A stretch of 64,000 nucleotides of DNA, taken from Chloroflexota bacterium. Its GTDB lineage: Bacteria; Chloroflexota; UBA11872; VXOZ01. Numbering within the stretch: the first letter of the stretch is position 1; the number at the start of each line of letters is the position of its first letter. The stretch lies in contig JAJEAH010000063.1 of NCBI GenBank assembly GCA_022824225.1, forward strand, positions 96,610 through 160,609, in the 5' to 3' direction. This document shows, piece by piece, positions 43,386 to 51,815 of the stretch. The position numbers were made by a program, and so were the translations under genes. Under the pieces are notes generated by a model. The model saw only the letters and a program-made list of their open reading frames with translations. It was not told the DNA's origin and made no database searches.

Positions 43386-44198
43386 ATGCTGAATATCCAG
43401 AAGAGAATCTACGAGCTTCTCGAAGTCGCCCATCCGGACGACACGGCCAGCCGTGTTACGGACTTCTTCCTCTTCGTCCTGATTGCCCTGAACGTCGCTG
43501 CGGTGATCTTGGAAACCGTTGAAGACCTGGCAGTGCAATTCGAGGCCGTGTTCTTCTATTTCGAGGTTTTCTCGGTGGCGGTGTTCACAGTCGAGTACGT
43601 CTTGCGATTGTGGACGTGCGTAACGGACAAACGCTACGCGCGGTCGCTTTCCGGCCGCATACGCTTTGCCGGGTCGTGGCACGCCGTGGTAGACCTGCTC
43701 GCCATTCTGCCCTTCTATTTGCCCATGATCCTCCCCATCGACCTGCGCGTCGTCCGCGCGTTGCGCTTCTTCCGTCTCTTGCGCTTTCTCAAGCTTAGCC
43801 GGTACTCCGAATCGATACGCATCTTTGGCAAAGTGCTGCGCAGCGAACGCTCCGAGCTTTTGGTGGCGCTGTTCGTCGCGGGCGTGCTGCTCGTGCTCGG
43901 CTCCAGTTTTCTCTATATCGTCGAACACCAAGCGCAGCCCGACAAATTCTCCAGCATCCCCGCAGCCATGTGGTGGGGCGTCGCCACGCTGACCACGGTG
44001 GGCTACGGCGACGTGGCGCCGATTACACCGCTGGGCCGCTTCCTGGGCGCGATTGTGGCGGTGATGGGCATCGGCATGTTTGCCTTGCCGGCCGGCATTC
44101 TCGCTTCGGGCTTTGCCAAAGAAATGGGCAAACGGAGGGGCGTGCATGACGTCTGCCCGCACTGCGGCGAGCCGCTGGATGCCGGCGATTCAGACTAG
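43386..44198 (+). CDS. Voltage-gated-type potassium channel
   Basis: The 270-residue product is a six-segment channel subunit. S1-S3 are at about residues 25-115, S4 is the Arg-rich VVRALRFFRLLRFLKLSRYS near 120-140, and the pore helix and selectivity filter are AMWWGVATLTTVGYGDVAPIT near 195-215, which specifies K+. S6 follows (FLGAIVAVMGIGMFALPAGILASGFA). The C-terminus carries VCPHCGEPLDAGD, a lone CxxC that could bind metal or respond to redox. Tetramers open on membrane depolarisation. The ATG lies 68 bases after the PIN gene; its GC content is that of the chromosome, so I do not include it in the ATPase/PIN unit. Confidence 0.92.
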   Translation: MLNIQKRIYELLEVAHPDDTASRVTDFFLFVLIALNVAAVILETVEDLAVQFEAVFFYFEVFSVAVFTVEYVLRLWTCVTDKRYARSLSGRIRFAGSWHAVVDLLAILPFYLPMILPIDLRVVRALRFFRLLRFLKLSRYSESIRIFGKVLRSERSELLVALFVAGVLLVLGSSFLYIVEHQAQPDKFSSIPAAMWWGVATLTTVGYGDVAPITPLGRFLGAIVAVMGIGMFALPAGILASGFAKEMGKRRGVHDVCPHCGEPLDAGDSD

Positions 44199-44375
44199 CC
44201 TCTGGGCGCCGGACTCACGGCTTGCCCGGCCGCAGGGATGCAGTCGCGGGTCTGTGCGATTTTTCGGCGCGCTTATTGCGGGCCGCCCACGCCCGCACCG
44301 CTCCCGTAGAAACTCCCAAACCGGCAGTTTTGCGCTGCCGGAGACAGACCGCATGTTCCCCGCCGCCCTTGTTCG

Positions 44376-44909
44376 CTATTCTTCGGCTTGGTACTCGCCC
44401 CGCGCGATCAGGTACTCCCTGGCGTAGCCCAGGTATGTTTCGGCATTGCTGTAGATGCGGTCGATTTCCTCCGCCGTGACCTCGCGCAGCGTCTTTCCCG
44501 GCACACCGAGAATCAGCGAGCGCGCCGCAAACTCCTTACCTTCGGCCAGCACCGCTCCCGCGCCCACGATGCTCTCGGCGCCTACCGTGGCGCCGTTCAG
44601 GAGCAGCGCGCCCATGCCCACGATGCAGTGGTCGCCCACGGTCGCGCCGTGTATGACGGCGGTATGGCCGGTGGTAACGTGCGACCCGACCACGGAGGGA
44701 GACCCGTGGTCCGTGTGCACTACGCAGTTTTCCTGAATGCTGGTGTGGGAGCCAATGACGATGGGCGCAAAGTCGCCGCGCAGCACCGCCCCGTACCACA
44801 CGCTGGCGTAGTCGCCTAGCTCCACGTCTCCTATTACGTAGGCGTTCTCAGCTATGAAGACGTTCTTGCCCACCCGTGGCATCACGCCCTTGTACGGCAG
44901 CACAGGCAC
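44376..44909 (-). CDS. Gamma-class carbonic anhydrase-like hexapeptide protein
   Basis: The 177-residue product is a left-handed beta-helix protein: AENAYVIGDVELGDYASVWYGAVLRGD, GSHTSIQENCVVHTDHGSP, VGSHVTTGHTAVIHGATVGD and GMGALLLNGATVG are successive coils. His residues in VHTDHG and TTGHTAVIHG occupy the zinc positions of gamma carbonic anhydrases. Such YrdA/PaaY-like proteins form trimers; many are true carbonic anhydrases, others accessory proteins. GTG 44909 follows GAGAGGAAAG; an upstream extension of 54 codons is not family-like. It is divergent from the aldehyde dehydrogenase gene. Confidence 0.9.
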   Translation of the reverse strand: MPVLPYKGVMPRVGKNVFIAENAYVIGDVELGDYASVWYGAVLRGDFAPIVIGSHTSIQENCVVHTDHGSPSVVGSHVTTGHTAVIHGATVGDHCIVGMGALLLNGATVGAESIVGAGAVLAEGKEFAARSLILGVPGKTLREVTAEEIDRIYSNAETYLGYAREYLIARGEYQAEE

Positions 44910-45169
44910 AGTTCTTTCCTCTCTTGGCACGTTCACACCGACCGAAATCGCATTGTATCGCGGCGCCGCTCGACTCCCGCCCGATGCGCGCTGGCGCGAC
45001 GCCACGGCCATCATAGCACCGTTTCCGGCACGCACGCCCGTGCCTTCAGCCCGCGCCGCGCCCCTCGGCATGTGCGCGTGTACGATTCCCCATGCCTATG
45101 CTATGGTGATATGGAACAAGCATGGAATTACTATGACTAGTCAACCACTGCGTAAGGAGAACGACAACC

Positions 45170-46618
45170 ATGGCGGTGACGACGGAACCGAAGCACTTCG
45201 GACTGCTAATCGACGGCGAGTGGGTGGATCGGCGCGACGGTGAATTGCTGGAAGTCCGCAGCCCCAACGACGGCCGCGTTTTCGCCACATTGCCCCAGGC
45301 CACGCAAGACGAACTGGACGCTGCCATCGAGGCGGCCCAGCGCGCCTACGACCGGCAAGAGCTTTCAGCCTACGAGCGCTATGAAATCCTCTACAAGGTC
45401 TCCCAACTGCTCCTGGAGCGGGTTGAAGACATTGCCTACCACATGAGCATGGAGGGCGGGAAGCCCATCAAGGAAGCCCGCATCGAGGTGGCCCGCGCAG
45501 CCAGCACGATTCTGGTGGCGGCGGAAGAAGCCAAGCGCATCCATGGCGAACAGATTCCGGTGGAAGCCGCGGTAGCTTCCGAAAACCGGCTCGCCTTCAC
45601 CATGCGCCAGTCGATTGGCGTGATCTGTTGCATTTCGCCCTTCAACTTTCCCGCGATTCTCGTTGCCCACAAGATTGCCCCCGCCATCGCGGCCGGCAAC
45701 ACGGTGGTGCTCAAGCCCGCCAGCGCCACGCCGGTCACGGCGGCAAAGATCTGCCAGGCCTTCTTGGACGCCGGCCTGCCGCCGGGACATCTGAACCTGG
45801 TGGTCGGCGGCGGCGCCACGCTGGGCGAGTGGCTCATTCAGGACGAGCGCTTCGCCATGTACTCATTCACCGGCTCGCCAGACGTGGGCAAGCACCTGCG
45901 CAATAGCATCGGCCTGCGCCGCGCTACCCTGGAATTGGGCGCAAACTCACCGGTGATTGTCGATAGGACCGCAGACGTAGCCATGGCCGCGGACGCCGTG
46001 GCCCAGGGCGGTTACATGAACGCCGGCCAGGTCTGCACGTCCGCCCAGCGCATCCTGGTGCACCGCGACGTGGAAGCGGAATTCGTCGACGCGCTGGTGG
46101 GACACGTGCAGAACATGCAGGTCGGGCCTTCGTACGAGGATACGACGGACGTGGGCCCCATGGTGACGCTGAGCGCCGCCGAGCGCGTGGAAGCCAGCTT
46201 CAAGGAAGCAGCCGCGGCCGGCGCGACCATCCACTGCGGCGGCGCACGTGACGGACAATTCGTCACGCCTGCCGTGGTAAGCAACGTCACCGCGGACATG
46301 CAAATCTTCCAGGATGAACTGTTCGGTCCCGCGGTCACGGTGACGGTCTTTGACGACCTCGACGAGGCAATCGCCCTGGCAAACGATTCCCGCTACGGCC
46401 TGCAGGGCGGCATCTTCACGAACGACCTGGAAACGGCCTGGAAAGCCGCGAGGCAGGTGCGCATCGGCGGGTTCATGGTCAACGATACGTCCCGCTACCG
46501 CGCCGACCAGATGCCCTTCGGCGGCGTAAAAGAGAGCGGCATGGGCCGCGAGGGTCCCAAGTACGTCATCGAAGAGATGACCGACCTGAAGCTGGTGGTG
46601 TTCAACCTGCAGGGGTAG
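45170..46618 (+). CDS. Aldehyde dehydrogenase family protein
   Basis: The 482-residue product is an NAD(P)-dependent aldehyde dehydrogenase. The catalytic Cys is in NAGQVCTSAQRILVH near residue 289, the general base Glu in TLELGANSPVIV at about 255, and the nucleotide motif SFTGSPDVGKHLR precedes it; the N-terminus reads HFGLLIDGEWVDRRDG. Residues resemble succinate-semialdehyde or glyceraldehyde-type subfamilies, but the substrate is not certain. ATG 45170 has TAAGGAG eleven bases before it. It stands alone, with moeA downstream after a repeat. Confidence 0.94.
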   Translation: MAVTTEPKHFGLLIDGEWVDRRDGELLEVRSPNDGRVFATLPQATQDELDAAIEAAQRAYDRQELSAYERYEILYKVSQLLLERVEDIAYHMSMEGGKPIKEARIEVARAASTILVAAEEAKRIHGEQIPVEAAVASENRLAFTMRQSIGVICCISPFNFPAILVAHKIAPAIAAGNTVVLKPASATPVTAAKICQAFLDAGLPPGHLNLVVGGGATLGEWLIQDERFAMYSFTGSPDVGKHLRNSIGLRRATLELGANSPVIVDRTADVAMAADAVAQGGYMNAGQVCTSAQRILVHRDVEAEFVDALVGHVQNMQVGPSYEDTTDVGPMVTLSAAERVEASFKEAAAAGATIHCGGARDGQFVTPAVVSNVTADMQIFQDELFGPAVTVTVFDDLDEAIALANDSRYGLQGGIFTNDLETAWKAARQVRIGGFMVNDTSRYRADQMPFGGVKESGMGREGPKYVIEEMTDLKLVVFNLQG

Positions 46619-46711
46619 CTGAGCAGGTTGCGCCGCTTTGGAACTGTGACAGTGGTCGATGTATCTGGAAAACCAGAAGCCAGTTACATTCTTGAAGTCT
46701 GAGACAGCAAT

Positions 46712-46741
46712 GTAGCGCGGGGGCTTGTCCCCCGCCTCTTG
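46712..46741. repeat. Dispersed palindromic repeat (copy of the rpmE-array core)
   Basis: This 30-base element is the exact reverse complement of a stretch in the tandem array at 59482-59511. Its centre is a hairpin, GCGGGGG pairing with CCCCCGC around CTTGT. It lies 94 bases after the aldehyde dehydrogenase stop. Confidence 0.85.
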
Positions 46742-46809
46742 CGCTCATCAGTAAGGTTGAATCCCGATCTTGGCACCGCAAGCCGAGATTGTTTGAGGTA
46801 AGGAACACC

Positions 46810-48555
46810 ATGCCGCAGGACCGCATGCTCAGCGTAGAAGAAGCGTTCGCGCGCATCGTCTCGCAGTTTGCCGCGCTCGGCACAGAAACCGTGCCGCTCA
46901 TGGATGCGCTGGGCCGCGTGCTGGCGCAGGACGTGGTGAGCGCGGAGGACGTGCCGGCCTTTGACAATTCGGCCATGGACGGCTACGCCGTGCGTTTTGC
47001 CGACACGCAGGCGGCGAGCCAAGAGAATCCGATAGCGCTGCGCGTGGTCGGGGATCTTGCCGCCGGCGCCGTGCCGGACGCGCCGTTGGGGCCGGGCGAG
47101 GCGGTGCGCATCATGACCGGCGCGCCGGTGCCGCCGGGCAGTGACGCCGTGGTGCCCTTCGAGGATACCGACCGCACCGATTGGGCGCAGTTCGGCACCC
47201 CGCCAGGCGCGAGCGGCGACCCCGCCACCGTCGGCATTCTGCTGCCGCCGGAGTACCAGGACAACGTCCGCTTCCGCGCGGAAGACATCAAAACCGGCGA
47301 AACCGTGCTCGCTAAGGGAAGACTCCTGCGGCCTGCCGAAATTGGCGTGCTGGCGTCGTTGGGCTGTACGACCGTCACCGTGCATCGCCGCCCGGTGGTG
47401 GCCGTGATCCCTACCGGCGACGAGGTGATCGAGATCGATCAACCCCTGGGGCCCGGCCAGGTGCGCAACAGCGCGGCCCACGCGTTGGAAGCCCTGGTGG
47501 TGCGCTACGGCGGCATCCCGCGCCGTCTGCCGGTGGTGGGCGATACGGTGGCGGAAATCCGCGCGGCGCTGCTCTCCTGCCACGACTGCGACCTGATCGT
47601 TACCATCGGCGGCGTATCCATGGGCGACTACGACCTGGTGCGCAACGTGTTGGGCGCGGAAGGCGACATCGACTTCTGGCGCATCCGCATGCGCCCCGGC
47701 AAGCCGCTTGCGTTTGGCTCTATCGACGTCGCCGACTCGCCTGCAACGAATCCTCCTCCCAACACGGAAGAATCCGCCACTCCCGCGCAAGCACCCAGTT
47801 CCGTCACTCCCCCGCAAGCCTCCGGTTCCGTCACTCCCGAGCAAGCCTCCAATTCCGTCATTCCCGCGAATGCGTCCGGTCCCGGAACTCCCCCGCAAGC
47901 CTCCAAGTCCGTCATTCCCGCGAAAGCGGGAATCCATCTTGCCTCCGCCGCAACGGTGAAACGCGCCGACAATTCTAGTGCCACCAATGAACCCAAACGG
48001 GAGTCAGGCACCCCCGGCTTTCCAGGTTCTCCCGGCTCGCCAGGTTCTCCCGGCTCTCCCGGTGCCCCTGGCACTCCCAGTGCTCCTGGACTCCCCGCCA
48101 CTCCCCCGCAAGCACCCGGTCCCGCCGCTCCCGCGCAAGCCTCCAATTCCGTCATTCCCGCGAAAGCGGGAATCCATCCTTCCTCCGAAACTCAACCCCA
48201 CCGTATCCCCGTCGTCGGACTACCCGGCAATCCCGTCTCCGCCTACGTGACGTTCGAGGAATTCGTCCGTCCCGCGCTGCTCGTCATGCAGGGGCGCACC
48301 GCCTTGCACAAGACCACCGTCAGGGCCCGCTTCCTGGACAGCATGGAAAACCACGGCCGCCGCCAGTTCGTGCGCGTCATCGTCGAGCGCGACGACCACG
48401 GCTACACCGCGCGGCTCACCGGCGAGCAAGGGTCGCAGCTTCTCACCTCCCTCGCCAAAGCCAACGGCCTCGCCATCATCTCCGAGCATACAGATTATGT
48501 CGAGCCCGGCAGCGAGGTCACCGTGCAGATGCTCGACTGGCCTGAAGAGGCGTGA
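46810..48555 (+). CDS. moeA: Molybdopterin molybdotransferase MoeA with repeat-derived insert
   Basis: The 581-residue product carries the MoeA fold: SVEEAFARIVSQ, AEDVPAFDNSAMDGYAVR near residue 50, GEAVRIMTGAPVPPGSDAVV, VAVIPTGDEVIEID and TIGGVSMGDYDLVR, then FWRIRMRPGKPLAFGSI up to about residue 305 and VVGLPGNPVSAYVTFEEFVRPAL from about 467. MoeA inserts molybdenum into adenylated molybdopterin. Between those last two blocks, normally adjacent, lie some 160 extra residues: nine 9-residue repeats (such as TPAQAPSSV, TPPQASGSV, IPAKAGIHL) and a collagen-like Gly-X-Pro run. ATG 46810 has GAGGTAAGG before it. Usual length is about 410. The insertion sits in the loop next to the active-site GLPGNP motif; whether the enzyme works is unknown. 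Confidence 0.9.
   Translation: MPQDRMLSVEEAFARIVSQFAALGTETVPLMDALGRVLAQDVVSAEDVPAFDNSAMDGYAVRFADTQAASQENPIALRVVGDLAAGAVPDAPLGPGEAVRIMTGAPVPPGSDAVVPFEDTDRTDWAQFGTPPGASGDPATVGILLPPEYQDNVRFRAEDIKTGETVLAKGRLLRPAEIGVLASLGCTTVTVHRRPVVAVIPTGDEVIEIDQPLGPGQVRNSAAHALEALVVRYGGIPRRLPVVGDTVAEIRAALLSCHDCDLIVTIGGVSMGDYDLVRNVLGAEGDIDFWRIRMRPGKPLAFGSIDVADSPATNPPPNTEESATPAQAPSSVTPPQASGSVTPEQASNSVIPANASGPGTPPQASKSVIPAKAGIHLASAATVKRADNSSATNEPKRESGTPGFPGSPGSPGSPGSPGAPGTPSAPGLPATPPQAPGPAAPAQASNSVIPAKAGIHPSSETQPHRIPVVGLPGNPVSAYVTFEEFVRPALLVMQGRTALHKTTVRARFLDSMENHGRRQFVRVIVERDDHGYTARLTGEQGSQLLTSLAKANGLAIISEHTDYVEPGSEVTVQMLDWPEEA
47779..48180 (+). repeat. REP-derived 27-base repeats and collagen-like tract inside moeA
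   Basis: Six 27-base units run head to tail from 47779 to 47940 and three more from 48100 to 48180. Units 6 and 9 (47914-47940 and 48154-48180) are near-identical and contain ATTCCCGCGAAAGCGGGAAT, the palindromic core of a widespread REP element; the others are diverged copies. Between the blocks, 48007-48090 encodes ten or so triplets GTP, GFP, GSP, GSP, GSP, GSP, GAP, GTP, SAP, GLP. All are in frame with moeA. Confidence 0.9.
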
Positions 48556-49067
48556 CGCTGCCATATAGAGCTTGCCTCATACATGCGTCGCTCTGTTAGA
48601 TCAGCCCTTCGACAGGCTCAGGGTGAACGAAAAATACGAAAACCCGTTCGTGCTGAACCTATAAAGCATGATTCCGTTCGTCGAGCCGATTTATGAGCCA
48701 ACTTCTATCTGGGAGTGACCCAGTGGGCGAGCTTTCAAGAATCACTGCTCGCCCGGCAGAGCTGCCGTTAGTGATGCAATTAGTAGTTTTGGGCTTGGTT
48801 GGCAACAGGTAAGACATGTGATCGTCTTTAGGCCTGAGCCAACTTCCTGCTGTCATTCTGAGGAGCGCAGCGACGAAGAATCTAGTGTGCGAGCATTTCT
48901 AGATTCCGCGAACGCTGTTCGACGCTGCGCTCGGAATGACATGAACGCTGCCGGCAAAGACTACAAGCCTTTGTCTACTAATCCCGGTTAGCGATTGTCT
49001 CCCCTCCCGGCATTTGGTACAGTTAGTTAAGGCTATTGAAGCGCTCCGATGAAAGCGGGGCATCGCG
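48556..49067. other. Repeat-rich intergenic region after moeA
   Basis: These 512 bases hold no gene. 48604-48660 contains CCCTTCGACAGGCTCAGGG and a diverged inverted copy (CGTTCGTGCTGAACC), a common bacterial dispersed repeat. 48660-48850 is more AT-rich with small hairpins (GGGCGAG at about 48733 pairing with CTCGCCC at about 48756) and no open frame worth noting. 48852-48942 is the inverted-repeat element described separately. Confidence 0.6.
48852..48942. repeat. Inverted-repeat element with GTCATTC ends
   Basis: The element begins GTCATTCTGAGGAGCGCAGC and ends GCTGCGCTCGGAATGAC, so its ends are inverted copies of each other; the centre contains CTAG-containing AATCTAG / CTAGATT arms. The same design, 76 bases long, recurs at 56741-56816, and half-elements occur at about 4003-4025 and 54181-54207. 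It is non-coding and looks like a small MITE or REP doublet. Confidence 0.7.
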
Positions 49068-49310
49068 TTGGCGGTATTCGGCACACACAAGACGTAAGAA
49101 GCATTGAAGGCGGGAGGCTTTACAGAATCGCAGGCAAAGAGCTTGCTCAATGCCCTCGGTGAATCGAAGGAGTCGCTGGCAACCAAGGCGGACATCGGCA
49201 CCGTAAAGACGGACATCCGCGAACTGGAATTGCGCATGCGGCTGCATCTCTACGGGGTAGCTATCGTCGTAGTAGGCATCCTGGCCGCTTTGGAACTGCT
49301 GCCTCGGTAG
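49068..49310 (+). pseudogene. DUF1640-like coiled-coil membrane protein, interrupted by a stop codon
   Basis: From TTG 49068 the frame reads LAVFGTHKT, then TAA at 49095-49097, then EALKAGGFTESQAKSLL and on to ESLATKADIGTVKTDIRELELRM, followed by one membrane segment (LYGVAIVVVGILAALELL) and a stop at 49310. Family members read this way without the stop: a short start, a coiled coil with LATKADL-type repeats, and a C-terminal anchor. One base change has therefore cut the gene ten codons in. Translation could restart at TTG 49104, giving 68 residues that keep the coiled coil and anchor. AAAGCGGGG lies before the upstream TTG. Function of the family in bacteria is unknown. Confidence 0.65.
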
Positions 49311-49465
49311 ACCCGCCGTCTCACATGCTCCGCGCTTTCGATGCGGTTCGTCAGGTTGCCTGGACTGTTTGCGGTTGCCGCGTTTCGCCGGCAATGCGCG
49401 CCGAAGCCTAGAGGCGCGCGACACGCACACTGTTGTCCGCGCAGCAGATTGAGAGGAAGCCGCAC

Positions 49466-49627
49466 ATGTTCATCCAGTGGATGTCGACCCTCAGCACCGC
49501 CGACACTGTGCTCTTCTTCCTGTCGCTGATTGCCATCTTCCTCATGCTCGCCATCCCCTTCACCCTCCTCTTCTCCGTCGCCATCATCGACGAAGTCCTC
49601 TCCAACCGCTTCGACAGCCTGGACTAA
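49466..49627 (+). CDS. Small hydrophobic membrane protein, unknown
   Basis: ATG 49466 lies seven bases after GAGAGGAAG and opens a 53-residue frame with a long hydrophobic core (VLFFLSLIAIFLMLAIPFTLLFSVAII) and an acidic end (DEVLSNRFDSLD). It would be a single- or double-span membrane peptide. I recognise no family. The good ribosome-binding site and clean topology make it plausible, but so short a frame could be chance. Confidence 0.45.
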   Translation: MFIQWMSTLSTADTVLFFLSLIAIFLMLAIPFTLLFSVAIIDEVLSNRFDSLD

Positions 49628-49801
49628 GTTGATAGCATCCAGCTAGCCGGTGGTGGCCCTGCGGTATTCCCTCGATCTCCCATCATGTAGACCCTTGAAG
49701 CCGATGCCATGGTGAAGAGTACGACGGGAGCCCTCACTCTTGCCCCCACCCTGAGGTGAGGGAACACTTTCCCAGTGAGGGGTACACATTTCAAGAGTCA
49801 T

Positions 49802-49843
49802 CACGGAGCGGCGCACAGCGATAGCTGTACGCGCCGCTCCGTG
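49802..49843. terminator. Hairpin terminator beside the binding-protein gene
   Basis: A 13-base-pair stem (CACGGAGCGGCGC at 49802-49814 with its complement at 49831-49843) encloses an inner ACAGC/GCTGT stem and is followed by TTTCGC on the + strand. It lies 41 bases from the stop of the minus-strand binding-protein gene and can serve both directions. Confidence 0.65.
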
Positions 49844-49883
49844 TTTCGCAAACTACTCTGATTCCTGCCGCCCGCCGCGCTCT

Positions 49884-51815
49884 TTACTGATCCGTCCGGT
49901 ACAGATACCGCACGTCCCACAGCCCATACAGCGTCGGGGTCGTGTTCCCGAACACGTTGCGGGTGGCGGTGAGGCGTTCGCCGAGGGTGGTGTAGATCAC
50001 GGGGACGTTTTCGGCGGCGATGGCTTGAGCTTGGTGGTAGAGGGCTACGCGCTTGGCGTGGTCGAGTTCCTGGCTGGCCTGGATGTAGAGTTCATCGATG
50101 GCGGCTTCCCAGGCGGTGGCCGGTTCCAGCTGGTTGGGGTACCAGAGGTGGAAGGCCTCGCTGCTATGCCAGAAGGCGATGCCGCTATAGGGGTCCGAGC
50201 TACCGCTGAAGCCGACAACCATAGCTTCCCACGCATACGAAGCGGTCAACCGGGTCACCAGATCGCCGAACTCGATTGACGTATAGTCCGCCTTGACGCC
50301 AATCTCCTTCATGCCGTCCGCGATGTGCTGCGTTACGGCCCCGCGCACGGTATTATCGCCGTTGGTGACGAGGGTGAACGCGATAGTGTTGCCGTCTTTA
50401 TCCTCACGGATGCCGTCGCCATTGGTATCCACCCAGCCGAGGCTATCCAGGATGGCGTTGGCTTGGGCGACGGCGTAGGGATAGCGGCGCACGTCCGGAT
50501 TATGGAAATCGCCGGCCGCGGGGCTGATGGACGCCCACTGCGGGTAGCCAAGCCCGTCCAGGATGTCCGTGACGATAGCGTCCTTATCGATGCTGTGGGC
50601 GACGGCCTGGCGGAATTGGGTGTTCTGGAACCAGGCCAGCTTCTCCGGCGCCACGTAGGGCGCGCCGGTTTCCGCATTCACGCCGGGGTTCAGGTTGAAG
50701 CCGAGGAACGTGGTGCCAAAGGCCGGGCCGCGCCGGTGGATGGTGAAGTTGCCCGCCGCCTCCAGCGGCATCAGGTCCGCGTACTCCTCGCCAAGGACGC
50801 CGTGGACGTCCGTCTCACCGGCCTTGAACATGGCAAGCTCGGTCTCAAAGCCATCCACGATGTGGTAGACGATGGTGTCCAGATAGGGCAGCGCATTGCC
50901 CGCGGCGTCCTGCAGCCAGTAGCTGGGGTTGCGCCGCAAGATTAGGCGCTCATCGGGATCGTAGCGCTCGATAGTGAAGGGGCCGGTGCCGATGACTTCA
51001 CGGGGGTCCGTCTCGATGTCCCACACGTCAGCAAACGTCCCGTCGTTCACGTGCGGTTCCAAGATGTGCTTGGGATAGATCGACGTGCTCATGGAGCGAA
51101 GGAAGGGCGCGAACGAGACCGGCAGCACGCACTCGATGGTGTAGTCATCCAGCGCGCGCACAGTCATGCGGCCTTCCGTCCACTCACCGCTCTCTGCGTC
51201 GATGTAGCGGAAGGTGAACGCGGCGCGCGTCGTGGTGGGAATGTCGTCGTTGTAGATGATGCGGTTGAAGGTGAAGTCCACGTCGTGAGCCGTGAACGGC
51301 TGGCCGTCGTGCCAGGTCACGTCCTGGCGCAGGTGGAATGTCCAGGTCAACCCGTCCTCAGAATGCTCCCACGATTCCGCCAGCAACGGTTCGACCTGAT
51401 CGGTGAGCCAGGAGGTCTCGGTGAGGCCTTCGAAGAGATAGCTCAGATAACCGGATGATGAGGAGTCGTTAGCCAGGGCCAGGTTGAAGGTGAGCGGCTT
51501 ACCGATGGTGGAATAGGTGACCTGCCCGCCGGGCGTGCCGATGGCATATGAGAAGTCCGCCGCATTCTGCTTTAGCTGCGCGACGATGTCCGCATAGTCT
51601 GTGGCCGCAACTTGGGCGTCGGGCACGGGCTGCTCGGCGGTCGGCACGGTGGTGTAGACCCCGCAAGCTGAGAGCGCGAGCATGGCGACAAGCGCAAACA
51701 GGCCCAGGACAAAGGCGAACGGTCTAGATCGCTTCAGATTCGTAAGCTGCCCTGAAACTGTTTCCACTCCGTAACGATTGGCTGACGGCAGTGCCAGCCT
51801 GCGGCGTAGCGGCAT
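49884..51815 (-). CDS. Family 5 (peptide/nickel-type) ABC substrate-binding lipoprotein
   Basis: The 643-residue product has a long cytoplasmic n-region, a hydrophobic signal segment (FAFVLGLFALVAMLALSA) and lipobox LSAC with Cys51, so Lgt would lipidate it. The mature part has family 5 texts: LAESWEHSEDGLTWTFHLRQDVTWHDGQPFTAHDVDFTFNRI, IYPKHILEP, IGTGPFTIERYDPDERLILRRNPSYW, QAVAHSIDKDAIV. Such proteins bind di- or oligopeptides, sugars or metals outside the membrane for an ABC importer. ATG 51815 follows AAGGAGGG. No permease or ATPase for peptide import is adjacent; the next ABC genes are an exporter of another class. Confidence 0.93.
   Translation of the reverse strand: MPLRRRLALPSANRYGVETVSGQLTNLKRSRPFAFVLGLFALVAMLALSACGVYTTVPTAEQPVPDAQVAATDYADIVAQLKQNAADFSYAIGTPGGQVTYSTIGKPLTFNLALANDSSSSGYLSYLFEGLTETSWLTDQVEPLLAESWEHSEDGLTWTFHLRQDVTWHDGQPFTAHDVDFTFNRIIYNDDIPTTTRAAFTFRYIDAESGEWTEGRMTVRALDDYTIECVLPVSFAPFLRSMSTSIYPKHILEPHVNDGTFADVWDIETDPREVIGTGPFTIERYDPDERLILRRNPSYWLQDAAGNALPYLDTIVYHIVDGFETELAMFKAGETDVHGVLGEEYADLMPLEAAGNFTIHRRGPAFGTTFLGFNLNPGVNAETGAPYVAPEKLAWFQNTQFRQAVAHSIDKDAIVTDILDGLGYPQWASISPAAGDFHNPDVRRYPYAVAQANAILDSLGWVDTNGDGIREDKDGNTIAFTLVTNGDNTVRGAVTQHIADGMKEIGVKADYTSIEFGDLVTRLTASYAWEAMVVGFSGSSDPYSGIAFWHSSEAFHLWYPNQLEPATAWEAAIDELYIQASQELDHAKRVALYHQAQAIAAENVPVIYTTLGERLTATRNVFGNTTPTLYGLWDVRYLYRTDQ

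Noticed and set aside
46684..47937. A 417-codon minus-strand open frame over moeA, starting in the repeats with DSRFRGNDG-like text
   Set aside because: That text is the reverse translation of the REP units, and the remainder is antisense to the conserved moeA domains.
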